Source: Atherix ibis
Taxonomy: Eukaryota; Arthropoda; Insecta; Diptera; Athericidae
Assembly: GCA_958298945.1 (NCBI GenBank)
Contig: OY282610.1
Location: forward strand, 28,656,167-28,720,166
Reading direction: 5' to 3'
Length of the DNA stretch: 64,000 nucleotides
Of this stretch, positions 37,800-50,481 are shown piece after piece. Positions within the stretch are counted from its first letter, which is position 1; the number at the start of each line of letters is the position of its first letter. A program made the position numbers and the translations under genes. The notes under the pieces are model-generated. The model ran no database searches and was not told where the DNA came from. It saw only the letters and a list, made by a program, of their open reading frames with translations.

Positions 37800-38505
37800 A
37801 AGGCAAGAAATGCTAGAATTAAATACAGGTAATACGTACATGCCAGTTAGTTTTTGAGATTGTGTGCGTACATTGGGAAAAAACAACAATTTTCGGCCGT
37901 ATGCAGAGGCCCTAAACATTGCTGCCATGAGGCAGATCTCAATATACGAGTAAACCCTTACATAACGATTTTAGTGCCATTCACTTAGAAGGGTAAGTTG
38001 AACCTCAAGATGAATGGAACTGAACTTGAGGTCAAATATCTAGGGGTCATTCTGAATCAAAAATGGACCTAGAACTCACACATTACCAGTGTTACTGATA
38101 GAGCAACTAGAGCCATTTGGACTTGTCTAGGCTGTTCGGTAAAACCTGAGTTCCGCAACAAAAAATGATACTGTTGTCATATCTGGCAATAGTTAGACCC
38201 ATCATCACCTACGCGGGTCTCGTTTGGTGACCCAAGGCTGAATCCTACCTCCTTTGAAGAACTGGTTTAAGTTTGGTTTCTCGGCATGCAATGCCAAGAA
38301 ACCAAACTTAAACCAGTTCTTCAAAGGAGGTAGGGCCGTCACTCAAAGAAGTGTCCCTCGTCTTTTGCACAGATGGTTCTAAACCGGATGTGGGTGTTCG
38401 AACGGCTATAGTCTGACCTTATTACCGTAGTTTTGAGACTATGTGCCTCTTGCTACCCGTCGTTCGCATTATTAATACCCGGCTTTAACCATTCGTTCTT
38501 AAATC
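37800..38505 (+). mobile_element. LINE fragment in copy 2 (paralogue of 30270-30960)
   Basis: Same degenerate RT/RNase H pieces as copy 1, including the 91-bp palindrome at 38244-38334. A ~30-bp segment near 37930-37960 is found only here, and a short piece after 37825 is missing relative to copy 1. Confidence 0.75.
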
Positions 38506-39428
38506 GCTGTTCACTCTAATCACTCGCTGGCGAGCGAGTAATAAAGTAATAAACTTTAAAATTAAATAATTCTGAAATTATTGTTTTTTTTAACAGTCAT
38601 AGGCGGAATCAGCAAAAATGTTTCAATATCAGTAATTGTTTTCATGGTACCACCATCATAAGACCTTTTGGCAATTTCATATTACGAAAAGTTTTTAGTA
38701 AACTACTCGTTTGAACATTGCAGTCATTGAACAGAATTAAATTCCTTTGTTTAATTTTAAAAATAGTTTTAGAAAAAATGAATACAATGCAATCTTGAAA
38801 TTTTAAAATATGAATTAAACAAATTCTTAACACATATATTGACAATAAAATGATTCCATTAAGCTTTAGAACATTAAGCTTAAAACAAGGTGTAAAAAAT
38901 ACATTGTTCTAAAGATATGAAGTAGGGCCTTACTAAAATGATGCCAAGAGGACACGTTTCAGTGTTACTCGTAATTATAAGCCGCGCGTAATTCTGCGTA
39001 AGTGGAACAATTGAAAGCAATATTTTTCAAATTTTACGTTAGTGGAAAAACTAAACATAGTTCACCACTTAATTGTTTTAAAAATTTGCATAAAAACTAT
39101 TTATTAGGTATGAAAATTTGATTTATTCCATAATTTTTGGCAAAATATAAAGATAGCTACTTAAGCGTCCTATAAAATATTATAAAATGTTATAAAGTAT
39201 AAAGTTGCGTAAATAATCTCAAATTGTTGTTTATTGGACTTAATTATAAAAATTACAGTAAACTTATTAATTTCAATATATAGAAAATATAAACTATTAA
39301 GAAGGTAGACTTAAAATTCATTTATATATTCAAATAAAAAAAATAGCCATCTTTTTTTTGACTGCAGTTAATAGAAAGAAATCGGTTACTATTTCTATAA
39401 CATTAATTTTATTTGATAGATTATTACG

Positions 39429-40568
39429 ATGAGTGACGTGCCACCTAATATGGAATATATTTGGGCTCGTGCCCAGCAACCTTTTAATTTAATGTATAAT
39501 TTTGCAACCTATGATCCGCTAGATATTTTGATGCCCCAAAATATCGCATTATCTGCTCAAAATAACAGATATTATAATCGGCCAGGCATTTTCATGGCCC
39601 AAACTATCGTATTATCTTCTCCAAATAACGGAAACTATAATCCCCCAGACATTTGCATGCACCAAACTATCGCATTATCTGCTCCAAATAACATTTCTAC
39701 GCTACACATTTTCATGCAACAACAAACATCGACCTCTCGTCTACATAGCGGAAACCTTTATCCACCAAACATTTTCATGCGGCACTGTACACAAACATTT
39801 TGTCTAAACAACAGAAGATATGCTCGGCCAAATATTTATGTACCAAGTATAGATCAACCAATTCGTCCTACGGTAGTATCAGACGATGACGAAAGAGTGC
39901 GAGGACAACAGACAAGATCTATTCAGAATATGGCTCCAATAAGACGCAGTTTTTCGCCATCTACATTTCCTTGCCCATATACTTTATGCAAGGAATTAAC
40001 AACTTCTCAAGATTTGTGTGATCATATTACACGCAAACACAATTATTCAGCCCAAATTATATATCCGCTAACATGGACGGTTGTTCGCATTTATCCAAAA
40101 GAAAATAAATTTGATGTTAATAGGATAAATACAGTATTTAAAACGGACGAAGACTATTTACGCCTGTTGGTAATGACGAGTTTCGTGACTTTGCCAAACA
40201 ATGTATGCTCGCAAACATATCGGGACTCCATCGGACACAATCTACAACATACAAATAATAATAGTAAGGATGTCGCTTGCGAAGAGGAGAAAAGAATTAC
40301 GAACCAGTTTGGAGATCTAATAATTTGGGCCGCTTCCCTAAAACACAATAACTTAAAGATGGAATATTATATGGAGTTGCAAAATCCACAAGGTATCGTC
40401 GAATATTGCAGCGAAACTAAAGCAATTGGTGAAGAAGTCGACGCTAATAAGATAGCATCCAATTCTGAGAGAATTATTTTTATAAAGGAACATTGGCTCA
40501 GTATATTACCACCCACTCAGGATTACATTGAGTTTAAAATTTGTATTCGTGTAAATCATAATTTGTAA
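39429..40568 (+). CDS. Unrecognised 379-residue protein, copy 2
   Basis: Intact single-exon frame, paralogue of 31925-33064 with the same length and no gaps. By direct comparison it differs at 16 residues (T13A, I27T, R36P, D53G, F75C, I117M, N137Y, N145I, S177P, A200T, I229V, P245R, D264Y, F268I, G348R, L360I, written copy 1 to copy 2). I found no silent differences. The repeat region, CPYTLC...H-x4-H finger and C-terminal half are all kept. The upstream 60 bases match copy 1 except for a deletion of about 24 bases shortly before the ATG. Nothing shows which copy is ancestral. It sits between a LINE remnant and the functional Rab18, convergent with it. Confidence 0.75.
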   Translation: MSDVPPNMEYIWARAQQPFNLMYNFATYDPLDILMPQNIALSAQNNRYYNRPGIFMAQTIVLSSPNNGNYNPPDICMHQTIALSAPNNISTLHIFMQQQTSTSRLHSGNLYPPNIFMRHCTQTFCLNNRRYARPNIYVPSIDQPIRPTVVSDDDERVRGQQTRSIQNMAPIRRSFSPSTFPCPYTLCKELTTSQDLCDHITRKHNYSAQIIYPLTWTVVRIYPKENKFDVNRINTVFKTDEDYLRLLVMTSFVTLPNNVCSQTYRDSIGHNLQHTNNNSKDVACEEEKRITNQFGDLIIWAASLKHNNLKMEYYMELQNPQGIVEYCSETKAIGEEVDANKIASNSERIIFIKEHWLSILPPTQDYIEFKICIRVNHNL

Positions 40569-41532
40569 TAAGTTTGAGAAAATAAAAATATTTTGGTAAT
40601 TTGAAACTTTATATATTATTTTATAATTGTAATCTATTACAAACTTGCTAAAAAAAGTTTGTAAAAACTAGAATTTTAACTAAAACACTGAAAATAAAAA
40701 CATTTTTCAAAGAAAATAAATTTATCCAGTCTATTTACTTAAATATGGTTTTTTTGTGTAGTATATTTTAAAAAAAATTAGAAACATGTATTCTGATAAA
40801 TTCATACTGAACAAAAATACAAAATTCATCGCCACTCCGGATATTTCCAAATATATTGTCAGTTATAATATTATATGTTGATTATAGAGCTATAATACAG
40901 TATTTCTTTAAAATAATATCCAAAAATATTGCTCCAAATATAAACAATAACAATTCTGTTAATGGCAACTTTCTTCCAAGGCTTAAAATACATTTAAAGA
41001 AAAAAATACCAACACTATTTATCTTTATTGTGTTATTTTTATTTTAAAATTATATACAATTAATTTAGTAGATACTTTTTTATATATCACTTATACCAAC
41101 TGCACATTTTTTACTTATACATTTAGTATTTGATTTTTCAGATTAATTTTTCTTCAAAAAATAAGAATTAAAAGCATATTTATATTCATTTTACCATGAA
41201 AAAATAGTCAGAATCATAACATTAACTATATTTGTTCGAAGATAACTCTTGGCATGTAAAAAAATCGCACAAAACCTTTACCTTGCGAAATTTATAAATA
41301 TCAATATTTATATTATTATTATATTGAAATAAAGATAAAACTTAACACCATCTAACAAATTATAGTCATACAAAAACAAAAAGTATTAGTTTAAAAAAAC
41401 TGTATTACAACATTAAGAAACAAAATCAGCAGTATTTCTCATATATTTGTTTATAGAAAAATAAATATCTACAAGTATTATTAGTGGATTAACGAATATA
41501 TATAAAAAAAATTAAAAAATCCGTAACATAAA

Positions 41533-42515
41533 CTAACAAGAGCAACTGCTTGCAGATCTGTCTGGATCATCTGACAGATACATGCCATTTACTGGCAACC
41601 GAGCTTCCCAAAGACCATCCGTATCAATTATCTAAAAGAAAATTTTCATAAATTAGCGATAGTAAAACAAAATATGATTAAAGAAAAACTTTATAAAATA
41701 GTGTAACAAATAAACAAACTTTATACAATCTTACTTTTCTAACCACTTCTTCAAATGCATCTTTTACACCCTCGCTTGTTTTAGCAGAAGTTTCCAAGAA
41801 TAACGTTCGATGCTTTTTGGCAAAACGGAATCCATCTTCGCGGCTTATTTCGCGATCAGGTTTATCAATCTTATTACCTACAATCATTTTGGCCATATTC
41901 GGTTTTGTACCATATATTTCTAATTCATGTAACCATGATTCAAGCTTTTGAAATGTTGCTCGTTTCGTTACATCATAAACTAATATAGCACCCTGTGCAT
42001 CACGGTAATAACTTGGTGTCAGTGTTCGGAAGCGTTCCTGTCCAGCTGTATCCCATATTGCTAACTTAACATCGACTCCATCTAAACTGAGTCGTTTCGT
42101 TTTGAAATCAACTCCGATTGTTAATGCTTGATCTGCATCAAAATCATCATCTGTAAAGCGAAGCATTAAACTGAAATGGAGAAACAAACGTTATCTAAAA
42201 ATGTTCATAAAGAAATGAATTTTTAAGGGTAGTGTAAAATTTAACAAAAAAATCAACAACGGACAACAGAACAAAGAATAACAAATCACGTTCAATTCTA
42301 GCCATTTGAAATTAATAATAATAATATTTTAAAATAGCATCACTTTTAATTTGAAAAAGTGAAAACATTTATTTTCGGTATTCAAGCCAATGGTTTGTGT
42401 TCATGTTAAATTTAGTAACGCGATGGGCATTCGGTACATTACCATACCTGGATTTACCTACGCCGCTATCCCCAATGATAAGCAGCTTGATGGTGGTGAG
42501 GAAATCATCTCCCAT
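41533..42515 (-). CDS. Rab18: Rab18 small GTPase
   Basis: Three exons on the minus strand: 42515-42448, 42170-41735 and 41631-41533, giving 200 residues. Exon 1 starts MGDDFLTTIKLLIIGDSGVGKS, holding the GDSGVGKS P-loop. Exon 2 holds switch I (LTIGVDF, residues 39-45), DTAGQER (63-69), NKID (122-125) and the ETSAK guanine-binding motif (149-153). Exon 3 ends SSCSC, a two-cysteine geranylgeranylation signal. Rab18 cycles on lipid droplets and the endoplasmic reticulum and is tied to lipid storage and membrane contacts. Length and motifs are normal for the family. Splice sites are GTATGG, GTAAGA and standard acceptors. Everything downstream of the middle of intron 1 lies in copy 2 of the segmental duplication. 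The paralogue at 34516-35079 is dead, so this is the only functional copy here. Confidence 0.96.
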
Positions 42516-44206
42516 GGTTTGATTATTCTTATGATTCTTTATTTATATATTTCAACAAAAGTTAAAGAAATGTAGCATTTGTATTTCATAGAATTGTCAC
42601 TATTAAAACGCAATTAAGTATTCCACTCTTTTGTGACAATTGTATTTCCGTAACGCACACATACAATTTATTTTTTTTGCAATTGCAAAGAATATTAAAC
42701 AAATATTTCAACTTGTTGCCTAGAAAGTCAGTTCGGACAAAACCAAGTTATTAATTGAAATATAAAAGGCACCGTAAACAAACTAAATATTTTAAATAGT
42801 TTTAATATGCATGTTATGAATAAAACAAAACAATTTTGGAAGAAAAAATTGTACAATTAAAACCGCCCTCCACAGATGTTCGTTTATATTATAATTATAG
42901 TTTGACGTTTATCCAACACCCATGCTACCCATACTTTAGCCTCTCGCAAAATTCAACACATATAAACTTCGTGCATCATGATTATACACTGTTATTACGA
43001 AAAGTTTTTATTGAAAAATTTGTTGGCTTGAACAATTTTTATTGTTTTCGATATGTTCTCAATATAAACAGAACTGAAAAGTTAAAATCATATTATTTTT
43101 AGCCTAGAATTATTTTCATTTAATTAAAAAATATAACAAAAAAACTAAAAATAATTTAAACATATGTCCATATTTCGGCGTCGACGGACCAGACACCAAA
43201 CAAACAATGCCCAAACTCTGAATTTATTCTTTTCGATAATTTATCGAAATGGTTCTATATACTTAATTTTTTTTTTTTAAATTAAGTATATAGAATCATT
43301 TCGATTCTATATACTTAATTTTTTTTTTTTTTTGAAAAATTCATAAATTATTATAGAAAAAGGAATTAAGAAGAATTTAGAATTTTGTATTGATTCCAAC
43401 TTCAACGATTCAAGGCTTTCATATATCACATTTAAATATAGTAAGAAATGGAAATAAAGATTGAGAAGCTGTCGTATATTAATTATTATTTATAGCACAA
43501 CACACATGCAGTATAATTAATATATAATAAATTTAATTCAAAAGAATTTATAAAAACAATGAAAAGTTTAATAATAATAATTTTTTTTTGGTAAATTGTT
43601 TAACTATTGGCATAATTAGAAATCGAATTTATTTTAGTATATACATAAATATGTTTAATGAGACCAACTATGCTATAACGCAACTGTCAGATTGTTAAAT
43701 TTTTCGATTAAATGAACCAATCACATATAATCCTGCCACAATTCAAAACACTGATATGTATGGCAGTACTTGAACTAGAACTGTAAAATAAAAACAAGAT
43801 CTTTTTCGACGATAAAGGAGTCGGTGTTTTGTGCATTCGTATAGGACTGCGAAGGTTTTAAAATTTTGTCAGTAACGATTGGTCTCTGTTTTCAAACACA
43901 GTCGGAATTGTGTTCCTACCATAAGAGTGTAAAAGAAATGTCAAAAATTTTGACAGTAATACATTCGGCGTTCAGTCATCTGTACGAAAAGCAATCAGAT
44001 GAATTTAAAAATGCAGTGCCTTAGATATTAAAATAACCTATCGTAAATATTTATAATTTTGTACAATATTATACTTGTTCATATGTGATGCAATTTAGTG
44101 CGATACATATAATGAAAGTTGTAGATTATTTCGCATATTCAACATATGTACATGCCTTTGCTCAACTGTGATTTGTGGGAGGACGAAAGTTCTGGCACTG
44201 CACAAA
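42516..44206. other. Intergenic region between Rab18 and Merlin (divergent promoters)
   Basis: Rab18 and Merlin are transcribed away from each other, so both promoters should be here. No convincing core promoter can be named. A palindrome occupies 43244-43304. No other gene seen. Confidence 0.6.
43244..43304. repeat. Inverted repeat with T-rich loop
   Basis: Arms TCGAAATGGTTCTATATAC.. (43244-43267) and its inverse (43279-43304) pair over about 24 bases, with an oligo-T loop. The arm motif ATTCTATATACTTAATT recurs once more at 43304-43320, followed by another T run. May be a fold-back of a local duplication. Confidence 0.8.
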
Positions 44207-46327
44207 ATGTCACCGTTTAGACGAAAGAAAACACAAAAATCATTTCCTGTAAAAGTAATCACCTTTGACTCGGAGTTGGAATTCGATTTAGAAGTAATTT
44301 CTATACTGTTTCTGTTGATTCAAATATCATTAAATGTATTAAAATGCGTCTTCTGATGCCATTTCCAATTAGCACCGAGCTACAGGTCAAGATCTGTTCG
44401 ATTTGGTATGCCGGACGATTGGATTAAGGGAAACATGGTACTTTGGACTGCAATACGAAGACAAAAAAGGTGCTGTCGCTTGGTTAAAAATGGATAAAAA
44501 AGTTAAAGACCAAAAAATAAACCTCAAAAATGACGGTTGCGTATTCAACTTCTATGCGAAATTTTTCCCGGAAAACGTTAGCGAAGAGCTAGCTCAAGAA
44601 ATTACGCAACATTTATTCTTTTTACAAGTTAAACAAAGTATACTATCTATGGATATTTATTGCCCACCAGAAGCATCAGTATTATTAGCTTCGTATGCCG
44701 TTCATGTACAATTCGGTCCTTACGACTATGAGACATTCAAACCAGGTATGCTAGCTGAAGTTGCTAGAGATTTGTTGCCACAACGAGTTATTGGGCAATA
44801 CCAAATGACACCACAAATGTGGGAAGATCGAATACGGTTATGGTAAATTATATACAAGTATAATTCAATTAATATTGCTTTTAATAAATTAGGTACGAAG
44901 ATCATGAACCAATGACACGAGATGAAGTTGAAATGGAGTATCTGAAAATAGCACAAGACCTCGATATGTATGGTGTAAATTATTTTCCAATTACGGTATG
45001 TCTATTTATATCGTTATTTAAACAATTATTAGATCATTAACTACTTTTATATTATTTAATTTTAATTTCCTTACGCTGTATTAATAGAATAAGAAGCACT
45101 CAGAATTATGGCTCGGTGTAACAGCTATGGGACTAAATATTTACGAAAAATCGAATAAATTAACACCTAAAACGACTTTTCAATGGTCGGAAATACGCGA
45201 TGTTAGCTTCGACGATAGAAAATTTTCTATAAGACCGGTCGATCCGAAATCGCCGAATTTTGTATTCTATTCACAGAATCTAAGAATAAATAAATTAGTA
45301 AGAGTTGCAAACATATTATTTGAAATGAAAATAATATACGGTTTTCTTTAAGATTTTAGATTTATGCATTGGGAATCATGATCTCTATATGAGACGGAGG
45401 AAGCCGGACACAATGGAAATTCAACAAATGAAAGCTCAGGCAAAAGAAGAAAAACAAAGACGACAAATCGAGAGAACGAAATTTGTTCGGGAAAAGAAAC
45501 TTCGTGAGACGGCAGAAAAAGAGAAGTTGGATCTAGAAAAACGGATTCAACAACTACAGGACGAAGTGCGTTCTGCCAGTGAAGCATTAGTAAGTATAAA
45601 ATGTATCTATTGAGATTGAGATAAGCGGAAATGTTATTACCAAAATTTACAGCGTCGTTCTGAAGAAACAAAAGAATTATACCTTGAAAAAAGTCGCCTT
45701 AACGAAGAACAAGTTCAACTTACGGAATGTAAAGCAAATAAATTTAAATTAGAAATGGACCGATTACGTGAAAGTCACTTGAAAACCGAAAAAGAAAAAT
45801 CCGAATTAGAGAAAAAAATACGCGATGCCGAATTTTATGTACAACATTTGACCGAAGAAAAAGAAAAGCGTGCTGCTGAAGCCGACAAACTGAAAAAGGA
45901 GCTCATGTGTGCAAGATTTGCAGAACGGGAAGCGAATGCTAAATTATTAAATTTTCTTAGTAGAAGTGCTGCCCAGTACTCTTTAGAGTCGGTACTTGTG
46001 CCATCAACCACAGCCAATACAAACGACTCTGCTACCTTAGATTCAGATATAATGACATCCGAATTCATATCCAGTGGTGATATGGAACAAATAACAAACG
46101 AAATTGAGAGAAATCGAGTCGAATATCTGGAGAAATCCAAACAAGTTCAAAACCAATTACGCACATTGCGTTCGGAAATTGAGCTACTTAAAATTGAAGA
46201 GAATCAATGTCCGCTAGATATTATCAGTGCCGAACAATTGCGCGCAGGTGAAACGAAATACTCAACATTGAAAAAACTAAAATCTGGATCAACGAAAGCA
46301 CGTGTTGCATTTTTCGAAGATTTATAA
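44207..46327 (+). CDS. Mer: Merlin (NF2 orthologue), FERM-domain tumour suppressor
   Basis: Six exons join in frame: 44207-44293, 44373-44842, 44893-44995, 45088-45297, 45353-45589 and 45653-46327, giving 593 residues. Merlin links the membrane and actin cortex to the Hippo growth-control pathway. The FERM domain fills residues about 13-310 ([54 protein letters not shown]). A YQMTPQMW segment at residues 172-179 corresponds to the Blue Box that I recall as YQMTPEMW in fly Merlin, here with Q for E. The alpha-helical coiled coil runs about 310-500, and the C-terminal tail ends in [12 protein letters not shown]. The [12 protein letters not shown] and tail sequences distinguish Merlin from Moesin. 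The start ATG gives MSPFRRKK, matching family N-termini. Introns are all short (about 50-90 bp). Confidence 0.96.
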
Positions 46328-47825
46328 TGACAAACTAGTGTGACACGTACTAAAAACTAGAAAATTGCTCAAGGGTCGGCTCATGGGATAATTAATTGGG
46401 GAATTTCGGAAAGTAGGGAAATATTCGTTCGATCGTTTTACCTCTTATCAAATATGTTCCATATTTTAATAATTTGCCTTATAGTTAAGTTTAGTAACAG
46501 ATAAAACAAAATGTAAAAAATATTTATGCGATACTACAAATTTACAATTTACAATAATAACAATTTATCCATAGAAACGGACACAAATACAATATAAATC
46601 ACACGAATATCATATTTATTTATTAAGCGGATGAGAAAAAAACATAGTTTCAGTAAGTGGAGACATGACACGGATGTATTATTTATATTTACAAAGATAC
46701 GAATGTTGACTGAAATAAATATTATTTTTTTATAAAAAAAAATGCCTTTTCTTACTTCAAATGAAAAGGACAATTTCTTCTCGCGGTTCGTTCAATTAAT
46801 TCTAAAAATTAGTTAGTTATTTATATTTATAAAGATAAGCTTTGTTTGTAAGATTATTTCCTCAAGCGAATAAATTTCATTCACAAAGCTTACTGTGCCT
46901 TTACATTATACATGCATTTATGTTCACCACAGTCAAGCATGTCTCTTATCAACTCTGCAAGATCGATTATATAATGACAATTTACTAATATGTGGAAGCT
47001 TTGATACGTTCAAATATATGCCCAAACAATAACTGGATTAAGTTCATCATAATATATGTAGAAAGCTTATTCTTTAGTAACACATTTTTGGAAGTATTAT
47101 ACTATTACTCGAAGTTGTTAGTGTAAAATATATTTTTTCGGCATAAAATGTGGAAATTTTAAGTTCGACATAGGTAGACACAAGTATGTTAGTTCGTTTT
47201 CCTTTTCAAAATAAAATTAATTTAAAAAAAGAATAAATTAAGCATTAGAAAAAGTGAACTTGACATATTTTTAAACGGGTACAAAAACTTGATTTCATAA
47301 AACTTCATTATTGTTTATTTTATTATTATTTTTTTACAGCTATTATCACCAGGGATTTTTAAACTTAGCTTGTTTGACAAGTTCATAATAATTTCATTGA
47401 GTTCGAACTCAAATTTTATAGTTTTTCTTATTTTCTTTGTTTCTTTTATTTACGTTCGGCATTTTTACCCTTTAAATATTCATACAATAATAATAGTCAT
47501 AATAGTTATAATAATAATCATAATCATAACAGTATAAAAATAATTCACTTAAAATTAAAATTTCGGAAATAAACCAATGACGTGGAAATTATACAAATAA
47601 AATTAAGATTTTATTTTTAAAAAAACCTTTTTTCTTGTTTTTCAGTTTTTGCTATAAAACAAATACATATACAATTATATTAAAAATAAATAAAACAAAC
47701 ACTAATATATGTACAAACACATATACAGACAGAAATATTAATTAAACATAACGAAATTATATAATATAAAATTGAAAATCCGCAATCGAAAATATATAAT
47801 AATTAAAAGAAAATCTTCGAAAGCA
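46328..47825. other. Convergent 3' regions of Merlin and LPGAT1
   Basis: Merlin and the acyltransferase converge here, so this should be two 3' UTRs plus spacer. AATAAA-type signals are frequent in the AT-rich sequence, so the cleavage sites cannot be picked. No gene seen. Confidence 0.5.
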
Positions 47826-49983
47826 TTATGTAGCACCACTTGCCAAAAAAGCACAATATGTGTACAATGTGCAAAACATTTGGTAATGAATATATGTTGA
47901 AGTTATAAAGAAGAGATTTATTAAAATAAATCTAAGAACATCCTGTTGTATCATCGTCGTATCCATTTGTTTATCTGTATAGAAACTGCCACATTTATAG
48001 AAATGCTCCAATAAAGCATTTTTTTCAACAAATCGATCATAGAGCCACTGTGTTAAGGCATCACTTTCTTTCGGTATCTAAAAATGAATAATTAAAAAGA
48101 AAAAAAATAATTTTATATATTTCCTACTTGATAAATAATTAAAATTGCGAGCAAAATGTGCTTATATTATTTTAACATCATTAAGTACCATCAAAATACT
48201 TTAGTACTAAATGGAAATATAAAAATTATATAGAAGTACCTCAGATATTTTATAAAGACGATAAAACATATGAGTTTTGCATGGGTCTCTCATTCCATGC
48301 AAAATATTTGGTAAATCTAGCGGTTCACCATTTGGATATGCTATTGTTATATCCAATAAATATTCAAGCGAATTATCTACAATATTCTCATCGTTATCTG
48401 TATCTGCTAGTTTCCGTTGAAGGAAATTGCCATTTGCAACTGCGGTCGGTGAATTATTATTCGCTTGCCGTTTATCAGTATCTGGACACATAACATCAAC
48501 TATTGCTTTTAGGGCCCCGACACGAGGCAATGTAACATGTTCTAGAACGGGTAGGTTATTTTTACGTGCATACCGTTTGCTAACGTCACGACGCTTCCTT
48601 AAAAATCCGCCTTCAGGAAACAAAACCATCCAGTTTCGTTTTCGTTTTATAAACGAGGACTTTAGATGTTCTTTTAAGGCATTAATTGATTCGTCACGAT
48701 TATTTTTTCCCTGTTTAAAATAGATGCAATAATAAAATATTAAAATACCAAACAGAAAAAATTGTATAATGACAATATAAATAATAATAATAATAGGCTA
48801 TTATAAATTAAATACGCTCCTATGACAAATAACATATTTCAATAAACGAAATATTAATCAAAAATTGCAACAAAAATGTGAAAATCATGTTTACTCTGTT
48901 GACATCTTTAAAAAAAAAAAAATCTTATCAGTACTGATTGCAGATATAAGGGTCAGAAGGTCTTTATACGATTTGTAATAAAATCGACAGATAGTAAAAT
49001 ATACATACTATTTGTAATAAAATCGAGTTTTCTGTTGTCATCAAATTTATTTTCAAAATAATTGCGTATGCACTATTTTGAAGACAGTATTTCCATATTT
49101 TGCATGCTCTTTACTTTAGATTTTGATTATGTAATATTTTTATAAAAGCTATACATGCATAAAATTGAGGCATTGTAAAATATTTGTTCAAGAATATTTT
49201 AAATTCATTTACTGGAATATTGTTAGTAGAAAAAAATAAAAATTAAAAATTAAGTTTTAAATACAATATCGAATCAGTTTTATAAATTAGATCTATAATT
49301 TAATAAAATTTAATTTTATTTTGCTCATACATACAGCTTTATATGAAATTTACTCACAAAATGATAAAACCTACTTCGAAAATATATACTCACCGAAGCA
49401 ATAAAAAAGTCCTGATGTATAATACTAACAATTCCAAAGTTTGTATACTTAAATAGCCTATCCATAATCCACATGATATTGGGCAATATATTATCCTTAG
49501 CATTAAAATTTGCCATCAAAAGAGGTACATCAGCTGTACTCTGATGATTAGCTATCACAAGTGTACGTCTATTTCTACATTCAGTTATATCATCACCAAC
49601 TTCAACAACTATTAAAAATATAATAAAGAGAAAAGTAAGAAAACAGATATATTTAAGGATTGCACGTTTGTATAATTTTGCAAAACAAGAAGAAATATAG
49701 AAATAAGTAGTAAATTAAAATTAAAAAACAAATTAACATACTTAAAATAAATAAAGAGAAATTATTGTGAATAATGCATACTGTCATAGCCAGCTGTATA
49801 TGACCACATAGATACTACAGCTAAAAGCCAATGGAAAAATAAACCCTCAATTTTGTAGTAAGCATCTGGGTGAAAGCGTTTTAATGGTATCAGTATTGTC
49901 ATCCATACAACATACGTTGGTATACAGTACACATTGTTTATTATAACAATTGCCATACGTCCGAGCGCTGTTGGATATTTCAT
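47826..49983 (-). CDS. LPGAT1: Acyl-CoA:lysophosphatidylglycerol acyltransferase 1-like protein
   Basis: Four coding exons on the minus strand: 49983-49782, 49608-49394, 48710-48240 and 48077-47826, giving 379 residues. LPGAT1 enzymes reacylate lysophospholipids at the ER membrane. The NHQSTAD segment supplies the catalytic HX4D box, and [11 protein letters not shown] is the substrate-binding motif. [16 protein letters not shown] and the [13 protein letters not shown] stretch match the human protein very closely. Hydrophobic segments lie at residues about 10-30, 45-65 and in the last 35. The ATG at 49983 is the first in frame after the acceptor and gives [14 protein letters not shown], aligning with the family N-terminus. 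A probable untranslated leader exon ends at a strong donor (GTAAGT) at 52029. Human LPGAT1 has 370 residues, so length is normal. Confidence 0.93.
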
Positions 49984-50481
49984 TAGTTTCCTAAACAAAT
50001 AAATAAGAAAATTTTAAATACTTAACCAAAATATTGACGAAAATTTTATATTTAGTTATGTTTAAAAAAAAGGGTAAGTATTAACGATGCTGGTCGACCT
50101 AAAAACTTGAGTTTTTTTTCGTTTTTATCGGTGAAGGATAAATAATAGGAAATTGATACATTTTTCCATTTAAATCTATTAATTGGTTTTAAAACAATTT
50201 TTTCAAAAGAATTCTTAATTTTCTCTGAAATACAGTAAGATTACAATGTAGTCAAATTCATTTGTGGTCATAATGAAATTACGATAAAAAACTTTTTCTT
50301 TGTAGTTAATTTTCTATTATATTAGGAATTGTGTATTTTTTTTAATTTTATTTTATCAGTTTTTTATTATATACTGAGCAAATTCGAACCAATGAACTAT
50401 TTAGGTACAATGTGTCTTAAATATTAAGTATCGTTACATCAATGGAAAGATTTATTTACAATAAATATATTCGTATTATAT

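Larger units (their letters stand above)
35239..42407. repeat. Tandem segmental duplication, copy 2
   Basis: Collinear with 28079-35207. It begins at the same CGCCAGCGAGTGATT word and ends in Rab18 intron 1 at about 42407, where the ancestral sequence continues into exon 1. Specific to copy 2 are a mariner insertion at about 36520-37205 and the loss of about 360 bp near 36268. About 30 bp of unrelated filler (35208-35238) lies between the two copies. Confidence 0.93.

Noticed and set aside
45835..46140. Minus-strand frame within Merlin exon 6
   Set aside because: Shadow of the Merlin coiled-coil and tail coding sequence; no independent support.
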